Shown: positions 1-8,010, counted from the stretch's first letter. The stretch: DNA of 28,512 nucleotides from JACZWL01 sp046756445 (GCA_046756445.1 JBHHWI010000029.1:1-28512), one strand, 5' to 3'. The notes: a model not told the origin generated them from the letters alone. Program-made: numbers and translations.

Positions 1-100
1 GGTTTCCACGGGATCGCCATCAGCATTACCTGTTAAGGGTTCCCCGTTACAGTGCAGTCCACTGCATCGGTTCAGTTTCCCGATGCAGGCTCCACAATTA
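1..100 (-). ncRNA. Group I intron (tRNA-type, IC3-like), 5' part
   Basis: The sequence after U34 folds like the 5' half of the bacterial tRNA group I introns known from cyanobacterial tRNA-Leu(UAA), Azoarcus tRNA-Ile and Agrobacterium tRNA-Arg. P1 pairs exon CUU (103-101) with an internal guide GAG (92-90), placing a U·G pair at the splice site. P2 is a perfect 9-bp hairpin (88-80 with 70-62). The P3 5' strand TGGACTGCAC lies at about 61-52. P4 pairs ACGGG (47-43) with CCCGT (12-8), and P5 begins CC (39-38) with GG (18-17). The P6-P10 core, the terminal G and the 3' exon lie off the left edge, so self-splicing cannot be judged. No homing endonuclease is visible in this part. Confidence 0.75.
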
Positions 101-135
101 AAGGCCGATGCTCTATCCAATTGAGCTACGGGCGC
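101..135 (-). tRNA. tRNA-Arg(UCU), 5' exon only (interrupted gene)
   Basis: Read leftward from 135, the sequence gives a seven-base acceptor strand GCGCCCG (135-129), TA, a D-arm with GCTC/GAGC stem (126-110), A26, an anticodon 5' strand TCGGC (108-104) and C32, U33, U34 (103-101). Immediately afterwards the expected anticodon 3' strand GCCGA, the variable region and the TΨC arm are absent. The body matches gammaproteobacterial tRNA-Arg, and U34 as the last exon base suits anticodon UCU, which is inference because positions 35 and 36 are not visible. The rest of the gene should lie left of the window, beyond the intron. It follows tRNA-Pro by 48 bases, so both probably come from one transcript. 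Confidence 0.8.
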
Positions 136-183
136 ATCAACGTATAAGCACTCTCCTGACAATAAAACTCGTTGGAACCGACG

Positions 184-260
184 TGGTCGGGGCAGCCAGA
201 TTCGAACTGGCGACCCTCTGCTCCCAAAGCAGATGCGCTACCAGACTGCGCCATGCCCCG
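184..260 (-). tRNA. tRNA-Pro(UGG)
   Basis: This is a complete 77-nt cloverleaf on the leftward strand. The acceptor pairs CGGGGCA (260-254) with TGCCCCG (194-188), followed by discriminator A (187) and an encoded CCA (186-184). The anticodon stem TCTGC/GCAGA encloses the loop TTTGGGA, so the anticodon is UGG (226-224). The TΨC loop TTCGAAT is present. It reads CCN proline codons. It is the first gene of a tRNA operon whose next member is the intron-interrupted tRNA-Arg. Confidence 0.96.
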
Positions 261-278
261 CCGCCGGATCCGCTCCCT

Positions 279-306
279 GCCAAGCCGAGTATTGACCCGG
301 CTTGGC
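279..306 (-). repeat. Inverted repeat in tRNA operon leader
   Basis: A perfect 9-bp dyad: GCCAAGCCG (279-287) and CGGCTTGGC (298-306), with a 10-base loop. It lies between the predicted transcription start and tRNA-Pro, so it would fold in the precursor leader. It may assist RNase processing or insulate the tRNA fold. There is no T-run, so it is not an obvious intrinsic terminator. Confidence 0.5.
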
Positions 307-314
307 GGGGCACG

Positions 315-343
315 ATCATACGGGGGGCCCCGAAATCAGTCAA
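315..343 (-). promoter_or_regulatory. Sigma70 promoter of the tRNA operon
   Basis: Leftward -35 TTGACT (343-338), exactly 17 bp, then -10 TATGAT (320-315). The discriminator just after it is GC-rich (CGTGCCCCGCC), as in stringently controlled stable-RNA promoters. Transcription would begin near 308, about 48 nt before tRNA-Pro. Confidence 0.75.
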
Positions 344-387
344 TTCTGGTCTAATTGGGGTCTGATTTGTCGTTTTCGGGCGCATCC

Positions 388-966
388 ATGAAGAATTTCA
401 TACCAATCCTGCTCGTTTTGGCCGCTTTTTGCGTTTCCTATGCGCAAGAAGAGTTACCGGCTCATCCGCATGTCCGGGTAGAGACAACCGAAGGGACATT
501 CGTGCTCGAGCTGGAGGGAAAACGCGCGCCGTTGACCGTGCGCAATTTCCTCTCCCTGGTCGATGCGGGCTATTACGACGGCACGATCTTTCACCGGGTG
601 ATTCCGGATTTCATGATCCAGGCCGGCGGATACACGCCCGACCTGAACGAAAAGGAATCCGGCAACACGATCCCGAACGAGTCCGGCAACGGCATGAGCA
701 ATGTCTACGGCATGGTTGCGATGGCGAGAACCCCGGACCCGCACTCGGCGAGTGCGCAGTTCTTCATCAATGTCGCCGACAACACCCGCCTGGATCCGGG
801 CAGGGATGGCTGGGGCTATGCCGTTTTCGGTTACGTCATCGAGGGCATGGAGGTCGTCGACAAGATCGCGTCTGTACAAACGGGGCCGTCGGGCAGATTC
901 GAGAAAGACGTGCCGGTTGTGCCGGTCGTCATTACGACAATGTCGCGGGTGGTCTACGACGATTAG
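388..966 (+). CDS. Secreted cyclophilin-type peptidyl-prolyl isomerase
   Basis: This encodes a 192-residue cyclophilin that isomerises Xaa-Pro bonds, probably in the periplasm. Residues 1-19 form a signal peptide (basic MKN, hydrophobic core, cleavage after SYA). The fold is marked by FHRVIPDFMIQAGG with the catalytic Arg, by SASAQFFIN, and by FGYVIEGMEVVDKI near the end. These motifs and the compact length match bacterial PpiA/PpiB; the signal peptide favours a PpiA-like role. A TTG start at 355 would add 11 residues before the signal, so the ATG at 388 is preferred. No strong ribosome site is seen. It diverges from the tRNA operon and its last bases overlap the end of the convergent miaE gene. 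Confidence 0.9.
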   Translation: MKNFIPILLVLAAFCVSYAQEELPAHPHVRVETTEGTFVLELEGKRAPLTVRNFLSLVDAGYYDGTIFHRVIPDFMIQAGGYTPDLNEKESGNTIPNESGNGMSNVYGMVAMARTPDPHSASAQFFINVADNTRLDPGRDGWGYAVFGYVIEGMEVVDKIASVQTGPSGRFEKDVPVVPVVITTMSRVVYDD

Positions 967-1589
967 CTTGCTTGGGAAGGTACGCCGCTGTGAAAGCGGA
1001 ACTGCTCGTCGGGCTCCGATATCAGCGTTGATTCCAATGACTTGAGCTCGGCGAGCCGTTGCTCGAATTGCTCTTCAGTGACGCCTGTTTCAGTCCTTGC
1101 GAATTCCAGATAGGTCTCGAAGTGCCTGGCTTCCGATTCGAGAAGCCCCGTATACAACTTGCCCAGCTTCTCGGGCACATGCGGGATCAGTGCGGCGAAT
1201 CGTTCGCAGGATCGCGCTTCGATCAGCGCACCGACCAACAACATGTCGAGCAGACAGGCCGGCTCTTCACGCCTGACTGCCTGCCTGAGTTTGCCGGCGT
1301 ATCGCGACGCCGACAGCCGCTCGAAAGGAATGTCCATTTCCTGCATGAGTTTTTTCGCCTGCTCGAAGTGGCGGAGTTCTTCGCGCGCCAGTGAAGACAT
1401 TCGCAGGACGAGCACCGTGCGATCCGGGTAGCGATAGATAAAGCCGAGCGCCGTCGAGGCGGCCTTCAGTTCACAGTTCGCGTGATCGAGCAGCAACGCG
1501 GGTATGTTCGCTTTGGATTTCCTGATCCATTCCGGGGGCGTCGCCGTATCCAGGAAAGCCGCGATCGGCTCCGGAACTGTCACAGCCAC
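963..1589 (-). CDS. miaE: tRNA-(ms2io6A)-hydroxylase MiaE
   Basis: This encodes 208 residues of a ferritin-like diiron monooxygenase that hydroxylates the isopentenyl group of ms2i6A37 in tRNAs reading UNN codons. The iron ligands are visible: Glu40, ExxH at 71-74, Glu124, and ExxH at 153-156, in a four-helix arrangement. The length matches the shorter Pseudomonas-type MiaE rather than the longer Salmonella form. The GTG start at 1589 lies inside the stop region of the upstream kinase gene, giving a 10-base overlap. GAGGTG lies about 8 bases upstream as a Shine-Dalgarno, so translation is probably coupled. The 3' end overlaps the convergent cyclophilin gene by 4 bases. Confidence 0.88.
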   Translation of the reverse strand: MAVTVPEPIAAFLDTATPPEWIRKSKANIPALLLDHANCELKAASTALGFIYRYPDRTVLVLRMSSLAREELRHFEQAKKLMQEMDIPFERLSASRYAGKLRQAVRREEPACLLDMLLVGALIEARSCERFAALIPHVPEKLGKLYTGLLESEARHFETYLEFARTETGVTEEQFEQRLAELKSLESTLISEPDEQFRFHSGVPSQAS

Positions 1590-2794
1590 TCCGGCACCTC
1601 GTCCGCCGACTGCAGCCGGTCCTCCGGTTTTTTTGCGAGCAGCAGGTTCAAGAGCGCCTGGTAGCGCGCCAGGCGATGCGGCAGTAGCGGAATCGGCGCG
1701 TTGCGATGCTGGTAGATAATGCCCATCGCATCGCCGGCACTGAACGGTTTTTCCCCGGTCAGCATCTCGTAGAAGATCACGCCGAGGCTGTAGATGTCGC
1801 TGCGCGAGTCGATCTCGGCGGCATGGCCCTGCTCCGGGCTCATGTAGTAGGGCGTACCGAATATCTCGCCGTGGTCCGTGATCTCCAGTTGCAGGCGCAT
1901 GCGCTTCGCCAGGCCGAAATCGATCAAGGCGATACTGCCGTCCTCGCGCAGCATGATGTTGCCTGGCTTGAGGTCGCGGTGCAGGATGCCGACCCGGTGC
2001 ACGACTGCCAGCGCGCTGGCGATCTGGGTCAGGTATTTCACTGCATCGGGCTCGCTGATGCCTTGCTGTATCTGGTTTTTCAGGTCGCCGCCCGAGAGGT
2101 ATTCCATCGCGATGTGTGCGTGATCGTCGCTGACGCCGAGGTCGAAGATTCTGACGATGTTCGGGTGCTCCAGATCCGCGATCAGTTCGTATTCCTGGAG
2201 AAAGCGGTCGAATGCGCCGATGCCGTCGGACAGGTCCGGGACCTGGCGCAGGACCTTGAGAATGATGTTCGCGCCGGTTGATTCCTGCTCGGCGAGGTAG
2301 ACCGCGGAATGTTCGCTGACCGCGAGCTTTTCTTTGAATTGATAGCCTTTTATCAGTGGGTGCAGTCCCATCGCCAGGTCGCCGACAAACAGCGAGTCCG
2401 TCGAGGCGACTTGCCGTTTGGCGATCAGGATGCGGCTCAGTGCGACGATCAGGGCGTCGTGGCTGATTCTCTCGCGCCGGAAAAAGCCGTCCGCGCCGAG
2501 TCGCCTGGATTCAGCCATTTCCTTCTTCTCGTCACCGCCGCTGAAATAAATGATCGGAGGAAAGCCGGGTGTATTCAGAAACCGGCGGAGCACTTCGATG
2601 CCCTTCCTTTCGCCCAGCGCGTCGCCCAGCAGCACGATGTCGTTGCCGGCCCCGGAGAACTCGTCCGACAGGTATCCCGCCGTAGCAGGGTCGTAGTCGG
2701 AGATGACGGCGTCGGGCCAATGCGTGGTCACATGATGCATGAGCAGGCTGCGAAACTCGGCCTGGTCGTCGATGATCATCACTTTGATACTCAT
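1580..2794 (-). CDS. Degenerate receiver domain fused to Ser/Thr protein kinase
   Basis: This 404-residue protein has two domains. Residues 1-125 have the receiver fold: Asp9-Asp10, the switch Ser85 in IYFSGG, and GADGFF at 100-105. The phosphoacceptor position of DIVLLG is Gly57, with an Asp only at 58, and the conserved Lys is Arg, so normal phosphotransfer is doubtful. Residues 151-400 form a Hanks-type kinase with Lys180, Glu201, HRDLKPGN (272-279), DFG (292-294) and GTPYYMSPEQ. The Gly-rich loop is eroded (KLAVSEHSAVY). No membrane segment is present, so it should act in the cytoplasm. The substrate is unknown. It overlaps and probably co-expresses miaE, and lies 173 bases downstream of purF. 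Confidence 0.88.
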   Translation of the reverse strand: MSIKVMIIDDQAEFRSLLMHHVTTHWPDAVISDYDPATAGYLSDEFSGAGNDIVLLGDALGERKGIEVLRRFLNTPGFPPIIYFSGGDEKKEMAESRRLGADGFFRRERISHDALIVALSRILIAKRQVASTDSLFVGDLAMGLHPLIKGYQFKEKLAVSEHSAVYLAEQESTGANIILKVLRQVPDLSDGIGAFDRFLQEYELIADLEHPNIVRIFDLGVSDDHAHIAMEYLSGGDLKNQIQQGISEPDAVKYLTQIASALAVVHRVGILHRDLKPGNIMLREDGSIALIDFGLAKRMRLQLEITDHGEIFGTPYYMSPEQGHAAEIDSRSDIYSLGVIFYEMLTGEKPFSAGDAMGIIYQHRNAPIPLLPHRLARYQALLNLLLAKKPEDRLQSADEVPEWL

Positions 2795-2967
2795 GGCGAT
2801 ATGCGACTCGCGGGCACTCCCTGCCCCGTGGTCAGCCCGGACACTCTGTCAATTGCGACGCAAGTTCACTCGAGCGCCCGTTCGGTTGAGTGATCCCCTG
2901 AATGAGCGGAATCATGACACGAGAGCGCGGGGCGCGCATTCCATGGTCGCGAAATACCCGGGTCGGT

Positions 2968-4551
2968 TCACATCCCGACGGCGGCGCCGGGATCACTCAT
3001 GGAATCGTCGCTCGATTCCGCGCCCGCCTCTTGCTCGTCGTCTTCGGCAATGTCGAGTTCGCCAAATCCGTTCAGGCTTTGATCGCGCCGGGTCTTCGCA
3101 TGGTCGTTACGATCGGCCTCGAGCTCCAGCAGGTAGTCACTGGTGACGTCGCCGGTGACGTATTCGCCGGAGAAACACGAGGTATCGAACCTGGCGATGT
3201 CGGAATCGTCATGGCGCACGGAGCGAATGAGGCCGTGCAGGTCCTGATAGATGAGGCGGTCCGCGCCAATGATTTCCTGAATCTCCTCCACCGATCTGCC
3301 GTTGGCAATAAGTTCCGAAGCCGCCGGCATGTCGATGCCATACACGTTCGGGAAGCGCACCGGCGGCGCCGCCGATGCAAAGTAGACCTTGCGGGCACCG
3401 GCTTCGCGCGCGAGCCTGATTATCTGCCTCGATGTCGTACCGCGGACGATCGAATCGTCGACCAGCAACACGTTCTTGTTGCGGAATTCGAGATCGATGG
3501 CATTGAGCTTGCGCCTGACCGACTGCGCACGCTCCGCCTGGCCGGGCATGATGAACGTTCTGGCGATATAGCGGTTCTTGATGAAGCCTTCCCGGTATTT
3601 GACGCCGAGGTGATAGGCGACCGGCACGGCGGAGGTGCGGCTGGTATCCGGGATCGGTATGACGACGTCGATATCGTGGTCGGGCCATTCCCGAACGATC
3701 TTGCCGGCCAGTTCCTGGCCCATGCGGAGCCGCGCTTTATAGACGGAGAGCTTGTCGATCACCGAGTCGGGACGCGCGAAATAGACGAATTCGAATATGC
3801 AGGGTGAGTAGCCTGTTTCTCCGCTGTAGCGGTGGCTGTGCAGATGGCCATCGCTATCGATAAAAACTGCTTCACCGGGCCGGATGTCGCGGATGTTCCC
3901 GAACTGCAGCACATTCAATGCCACGCTTTCCGATGCCACCATGTATTCGGTACCTGCATCGGTGACTTTCTCTCCCATGATGAGCGGGCGAATGCCGTTC
4001 GGGTCCCTGAAAGCGACAATGCCGTGACCGATCACCATCGCGACGACGGCGTAGCCGCCGCTGCAGCGCCTGTGCACCGCCTCGACCGCCTCGAATATCT
4101 GCTCCGGCGCGGGGCGTCCGTTTGCACTGCTTTGAAGCTCGTGGGCGAACACGTTCAGCAATACTTCCGAATCCGAGCCCGTGTTCAGGTGGCGCCGGTC
4201 CTGGCGGGTCAGGAGCTCGGCGAGTTCGTCGTAATTGGTCAGATTGCCGTTGTGCGCGAGGCAGATGCCGTATGGGGAATTCACGTAGAACGGTTGTGCT
4301 TCAAACATCTGCGAGCCGCCCGCGGTCGGGTAGCGAACATGGCCGATGCCGATGTTGCCGGTCAGCCGAAGCATGTGCCGGTGGCGGAACACATCGCGCA
4401 CCAGGCCGTTGCTCTTTCTGACATGAAGGCCGCCGTCCCCGTAGGTGACGATGCCGGCCGCGTCCTGGCCGCGATGCTGCAGCACGGTCAACGCATCGTA
4501 GATCGCCTGATTGACAGGCTCTCGACCGACGATCCCGACGACTCCGCACAC
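2968..4551 (-). CDS. purF: Amidophosphoribosyltransferase PurF
   Basis: PurF transfers glutamine-derived ammonia to PRPP, the first committed step of purine synthesis. The start is GTG (4551); removal of the initiator leaves Cys2 of MCGVVGIVG as the glutaminase nucleophile. The N-terminal Ntn glutaminase domain (about 1-240) shows HRGQDAAG and HVRYPTAGG. The C-terminal phosphoribosyltransferase domain has the PRPP loop NVLLVDDSIVRGTTS. At 527 residues it is slightly longer than E. coli PurF because of an acidic Asp/Glu/Ser-rich tail of about 30 residues. The start lies 2 bases after the cvpA stop, the usual cvpA-purF operon. The 173 bases downstream to the kinase gene show no clear terminator or gene. 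Confidence 0.97.
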   Translation of the reverse strand: MCGVVGIVGREPVNQAIYDALTVLQHRGQDAAGIVTYGDGGLHVRKSNGLVRDVFRHRHMLRLTGNIGIGHVRYPTAGGSQMFEAQPFYVNSPYGICLAHNGNLTNYDELAELLTRQDRRHLNTGSDSEVLLNVFAHELQSSANGRPAPEQIFEAVEAVHRRCSGGYAVVAMVIGHGIVAFRDPNGIRPLIMGEKVTDAGTEYMVASESVALNVLQFGNIRDIRPGEAVFIDSDGHLHSHRYSGETGYSPCIFEFVYFARPDSVIDKLSVYKARLRMGQELAGKIVREWPDHDIDVVIPIPDTSRTSAVPVAYHLGVKYREGFIKNRYIARTFIMPGQAERAQSVRRKLNAIDLEFRNKNVLLVDDSIVRGTTSRQIIRLAREAGARKVYFASAAPPVRFPNVYGIDMPAASELIANGRSVEEIQEIIGADRLIYQDLHGLIRSVRHDDSDIARFDTSCFSGEYVTGDVTSDYLLELEADRNDHAKTRRDQSLNGFGELDIAEDDEQEAGAESSDDSMSDPGAAVGM

Positions 4552-4553
4552 GG

Positions 4554-5084
4554 CTAGCTGCCCCGAGTCATGTCGAGCGGTATCTCTGCCGGCTCGTCGT
4601 CCGGCTGCAGCAGTTCGACGCCCCTCGGCGTCATGATACGAATCCAGTCAGCAACATAGCTGCCGTATGGTATCAGCCTCGACCGTAACCACCACTCGTC
4701 ATTGTCGAAGCCCGCGAACTGTCCGCCGATAATCAATACGGCGAACAGAACGATGCCCCGGCAAAAGCCGAAAACCATGCCGAGGATGCGGTCCGTTCCG
4801 CTCAATGCCGAAAGGCGAACGATCTTCGAGATGCCCCATCCGAGCAGGCCTCCGACTGCCAGGATCACGAAAAACAACAAAATCCGCCCGAACCAGAGTT
4901 GTATCTCCGCCGAACTCAACCAGCCCTCGGACAATCTTCCCACGGCATGACCGAAACGCAGTGCCGCCCAGACGGCGATCAGCAGCGAGGCGATCGAAAT
5001 TGCTTCCTTGACGAAGCCCCGCACGAAGCCGACGACGATCGAGATTGCAATGGCAACGGAGATGGCTATGTCGGCTATCGGCAT
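4554..5084 (-). CDS. cvpA: CvpA family membrane protein
   Basis: This encodes about 176 residues of an inner-membrane CvpA (colicin V production) family protein. Four hydrophobic segments are visible: about 5-24 (ISVAIAISIVVGFVRG), 28-45, 65-87 (LLFFVILAVGGLLGW) and 98-120. The arrangement KEAISIASLL after the first helix is typical of the family. The tail is polar and ends in acidic residues. The molecular function remains unsettled. A TTG at 5090 would add two residues; the ATG at 5084 is preferred, although neither has a good ribosome site. It is tightly coupled to purF and follows the SPOR gene after 107 non-coding bases. Confidence 0.9.
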   Translation of the reverse strand: MPIADIAISVAIAISIVVGFVRGFVKEAISIASLLIAVWAALRFGHAVGRLSEGWLSSAEIQLWFGRILLFFVILAVGGLLGWGISKIVRLSALSGTDRILGMVFGFCRGIVLFAVLIIGGQFAGFDNDEWWLRSRLIPYGSYVADWIRIMTPRGVELLQPDDEPAEIPLDMTRGS

Positions 5085-5197
5085 CGGCAATGACTGTCAG
5101 AATTGTGGGCCGGCACAGTTCCGGTTTCGACTGTGGCGCGATTCTATCAGAAGATAAAACTCACGAATCCGAAATTTTTGTCGGGGTCCTCGGGCCG

Positions 5198-5779
5198 TCA
5201 GGGGTGGGTAACAACCTGCCCGGTGTGGCCGTCGGACTTCAGTCTCGCGGCAATGGCCTCCGCCGCGTCCCGGTTCTTCTGGGGGCCGATCCGGACCCGG
5301 TGCAACGGCCCCGACTCGGTAGGCAACTGGCTCAGGAATGCGGCGTACCCCCTGTCGCGCAGATCGGCAGCCAGCCGATCCGCGTTAGCCTGGTTCGAGA
5401 AACTGCCGAGCTGAACGGCCCACATGCCGGTCGGCGATACCGGGCGTCCTTTGTCGGCGGTACTCTTCGGCGGGTTCTTTACCGGCGCTGCCTCCGGTCT
5501 TTTTGCGTTCGCGGCCGGCTTTGCATCAACCTGGGCCGGCCTGTTCTTCGCGCCGCTGCCCGATGCCGGCACGGGCTCGCTGCGGTCACGTTCGAGCACG
5601 ATGGTCTGCGATCTCCTGGTCTGATCATTCTGGCCGGGCAGGGTCACGGGTTCGGAGACGATTTCCGCATCGGTGGAGGGACCGTCGAGGAACACCGGGA
5701 CCACCAGGACCGCGAAGGCCACCAGCACACCGGCGCCGACGACGCGTTCCTTCAATGCTCTGTCCATCAGGGGTCTCAT
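5198..5779 (-). CDS. SPOR domain protein, DedD-like
   Basis: This encodes 193 residues of a bitopic inner-membrane protein. A short cytoplasmic N-terminus (MRPLMDRALKER) precedes a transmembrane helix at about 13-33. A Pro/Ala/Lys-rich periplasmic linker covers about 40-115. A C-terminal SPOR domain runs from about 118 (MWAVQLGSFSNQANA) to VRIGPQKNRDAA. SPOR domains bind denuded glycan at the septum, and DedD assists constriction; the same role is inferred here from architecture and position between folC and cvpA. AAGGA lies 8 bases before the ATG at 5779, which settles the start. Confidence 0.9.
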   Translation of the reverse strand: MRPLMDRALKERVVGAGVLVAFAVLVVPVFLDGPSTDAEIVSEPVTLPGQNDQTRRSQTIVLERDRSEPVPASGSGAKNRPAQVDAKPAANAKRPEAAPVKNPPKSTADKGRPVSPTGMWAVQLGSFSNQANADRLAADLRDRGYAAFLSQLPTESGPLHRVRIGPQKNRDAAEAIAARLKSDGHTGQVVTHP

Positions 5780-5810
5780 AACGGGTCCTTGTCCGCGGCG
5801 CGAGTATATC

Positions 5811-7115
5811 TTATCGCGCGGGATGCTCGCTCGTTAACCATTGCAGCGCCGGCCCGACCATGTAGAACGACCCGGTCACGAGGATCAGATCGTCGTCTCC
5901 GGCGCTGCCTCGAGCGTGCCGCATGGCCCCGGGCAGGTCGTCTCCAATCAGGCAGGGCTTGTCGGTCAGGTTTGCGATACGCGCCGCCAGCGTCCCGGCA
6001 GCGACCGCCCGGGGGCTGTTCGCGGTCACTGCGACCCAACTGTCCACGCGCTCGGCAAGCGGGGACACGATGCCGTCGATATCCTTGTCCGCAAGAACGC
6101 CAATGACGGCGATGGTGCTGCCGGCACCGCCCAGCCCGCCGATATATTCGCTCAGGGCGTTGGCGGCGTCCGCGTTATGCGCAACGTCCAGCAGCCAGTT
6201 CCTGTCCGACTTGAAGGATTGGCAGCGCCCGGCGAGCTCGATACGGCCAAACGCCCTGTTGATCGCCGGTGCGTCGAGCAGCTGATCGAGGCCGATTGCC
6301 TCCAGGAGCGCCAGTACCGCCGCGGCGTTCTGAATCTGGAATTGCCCGGCCAGCGCGGGGGCGGCAAGCGTTCCGATCTGGTGCTCGCGCCCGCACCATG
6401 TCCAGGAGGCACGACTTCCGGATTCCGTTTGATAATCAAAATCGCGGCCGCGCAGTCGCAGGTCGGCGCCGGTTTCTTCCGCAGCATCCACGATGGCCTG
6501 CGGCACGTCCGTTGCACCGAACACAAACGGCTTGTCCGGCCGGAATATGCCGGCCTTCTCGGCAGCGATGCTCTCGATGTCCTCGCCGAGCCAGTCACAG
6601 TGATCGAGCGAGACATTCGTAATGATCCCGGCGTCCGGCTCCACGGCGTTAACGGCGTCCAGCCGCCCGCCCATGCCGACCTCGAGGATGACCGAATCGA
6701 CGCCGCTTTCCTCGAATGCCACCATCGCCGCCAGCGTGCCAAACTCGAAGTATGTCAGCGGCGTTTCTTGCCTCGCCGATTCAACGCGCCCGAACGCGGA
6801 AACGACCGTGTCATCGCTGACCGGCGCACCGTTCAGCCGAATCCTCTCGTTGTATCGATGAAGATGCGGCGACGTGTAAGAACCCACTCTTTCGCCGCTG
6901 CTCATCAACAGGGACTCGAGCATTGCAGCGCTCGACCCCTTGCCGTTGGTTCCCCCAATATGTATTACACGCGCCGCCACCCTGAGCCGCAGTCGCCGGA
7001 GCACTTTGAGTACGCGGTCGAGTCCGAGATCGATCTCGGCGGGAGACAATCCTTCCAGCCAGGCAAGCCAGGCATCTAAAGAGTCAAATCCGGAGCGCGA
7101 ACCGGGCTGGTCCAT
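5811..7115 (-). CDS. folC: Bifunctional folylpolyglutamate/dihydrofolate synthase
   Basis: This encodes 434 residues of a Mur-ligase-fold enzyme that joins dihydropteroate to glutamate and extends the folate polyglutamate tail using ATP. The P-loop GGTNGKGS is at 54-61. EVGMGGRLDAVN and ITNVSLDH form the folate and Mg sites, and LLDVAHNADAAN marks the C-terminal domain. The reading frame is open upstream to 7205 inside accD, but that extension (RSSSIARSRSHQQ) resembles no FolC, so the ATG at 7115, 22 bases after the accD stop, is used. The accD-folC-dedD order is standard in gammaproteobacteria. Confidence 0.94.
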   Translation of the reverse strand: MDQPGSRSGFDSLDAWLAWLEGLSPAEIDLGLDRVLKVLRRLRLRVAARVIHIGGTNGKGSSAAMLESLLMSSGERVGSYTSPHLHRYNERIRLNGAPVSDDTVVSAFGRVESARQETPLTYFEFGTLAAMVAFEESGVDSVILEVGMGGRLDAVNAVEPDAGIITNVSLDHCDWLGEDIESIAAEKAGIFRPDKPFVFGATDVPQAIVDAAEETGADLRLRGRDFDYQTESGSRASWTWCGREHQIGTLAAPALAGQFQIQNAAAVLALLEAIGLDQLLDAPAINRAFGRIELAGRCQSFKSDRNWLLDVAHNADAANALSEYIGGLGGAGSTIAVIGVLADKDIDGIVSPLAERVDSWVAVTANSPRAVAAGTLAARIANLTDKPCLIGDDLPGAMRHARGSAGDDDLILVTGSFYMVGPALQWLTSEHPAR

Positions 7116-7137
7116 GATGATCAGGCCGTGTTCTTCT

Positions 7138-8010
7138 TTAACCTGTTGATGTGACCGGCTGCGGGCGATGCTCGAACTTCGCAAGCAGACCGGCCACCTG
7201 CTCACGCAGTTCGCGGCGGTCGATGATCATGTCGAGGGCACCATGATCGAGCAGGAACTCGCTTCGCTGAAACCCTTCAGGCAGCTTCTGACGAACCGTC
7301 TGCTCGATGACCCGCGGGCCGGCAAATCCGATCAATGCCCTGGGTTCGGCGATGTTGACATCGCCCAGCATGGCGAGACTCGCAGATACTCCGCCTGTCG
7401 TGGGGTCCGTCAATACGGAGACAAACGGAATACGCATGTCGCCGAGCCTGGCCAGCGCCGACGAAGTCTTTGCCATTTGCAGAAGGGAAAAAAGCGCTTC
7501 CTGCATACGGGCACCGCCACTCGCCGAGAAAGAAATCAGAGGCATCCTGTTCTCTGCGCTGTGCGCCGCCGCCCTGCAAAATCGCTCGCCCACTACAGAT
7601 CCCATGGAGCCACCCATAAACGCAAATTCGAATGCACAGACGACCACCGGCCTGCCAAGCAACGTACCGGTCACCGCGACAAGCGCGTCCTTCTCGCCGG
7701 TCGTTTTCTGCGCCTGCGAAATACGGTCCCTGTATTTCTTGCTGTCCCTGAAGCGCAGCGGATCCTGCGGCTCGAGTGTCGCGGCGATTTCAACCTGTGA
7801 GTCGGGATCGAGGAAGAAATCGAGGCGGCGTCGCGCACCAATTCGCATGTGATGTTCACACTTCGGGCAAACATAAAGATTACGTTCGAGTTCCGTGCGA
7901 TACAGTTGCGCATCGCACTCCGGGCACTTGATCCACACGCCTTCCGGCACCGAGCGCTTGCGCTTTTCGGTGCTTATCCTCGACGGCATCAATTTTTCGA
8001 ACCAGCTCAT
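7138..8010 (-). CDS. accD: Acetyl-CoA carboxylase carboxyltransferase subunit beta
   Basis: AccD and AccA form the transferase that moves carboxyl from biotin to acetyl-CoA, making malonyl-CoA for fatty acid synthesis. The 290-residue protein has the N-terminal four-cysteine zinc ribbon (Cys29, Cys32, Cys48, Cys51) and the crotonase-like core with FMGGSMGSVVGE, SASGGARMQE and SLAMLGDVNIAEP. The ATG at 8010 has no good Shine-Dalgarno. Only 18 bases separate it from a T-flanked palindrome, leaving no room for a separate promoter downstream of that element. The trpF gene usually found just upstream in Pseudomonas-like genomes is missing. Confidence 0.96.
   Translation of the reverse strand: MSWFEKLMPSRISTEKRKRSVPEGVWIKCPECDAQLYRTELERNLYVCPKCEHHMRIGARRRLDFFLDPDSQVEIAATLEPQDPLRFRDSKKYRDRISQAQKTTGEKDALVAVTGTLLGRPVVVCAFEFAFMGGSMGSVVGERFCRAAAHSAENRMPLISFSASGGARMQEALFSLLQMAKTSSALARLGDMRIPFVSVLTDPTTGGVSASLAMLGDVNIAEPRALIGFAGPRVIEQTVRQKLPEGFQRSEFLLDHGALDMIIDRRELREQVAGLLAKFEHRPQPVTSTG

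Noticed and set aside
2824..2852. Consensus-like -35 TTGACA (2852-2847) upstream of the receiver-kinase gene
   Set aside because: No acceptable -10 lies 16-18 bp downstream, only a G-rich run, so a promoter is not supported.
4554..4560. Possible regulatory site between cvpA and purF
   Set aside because: Only 2 bases separate the genes; the sequence is the cvpA stop and translation-coupling region.
5841..7079. Rightward open frame of 412 codons opposite folC
   Set aside because: FolC motifs occupy the other strand over the whole span; the opposite frame has no domain features.
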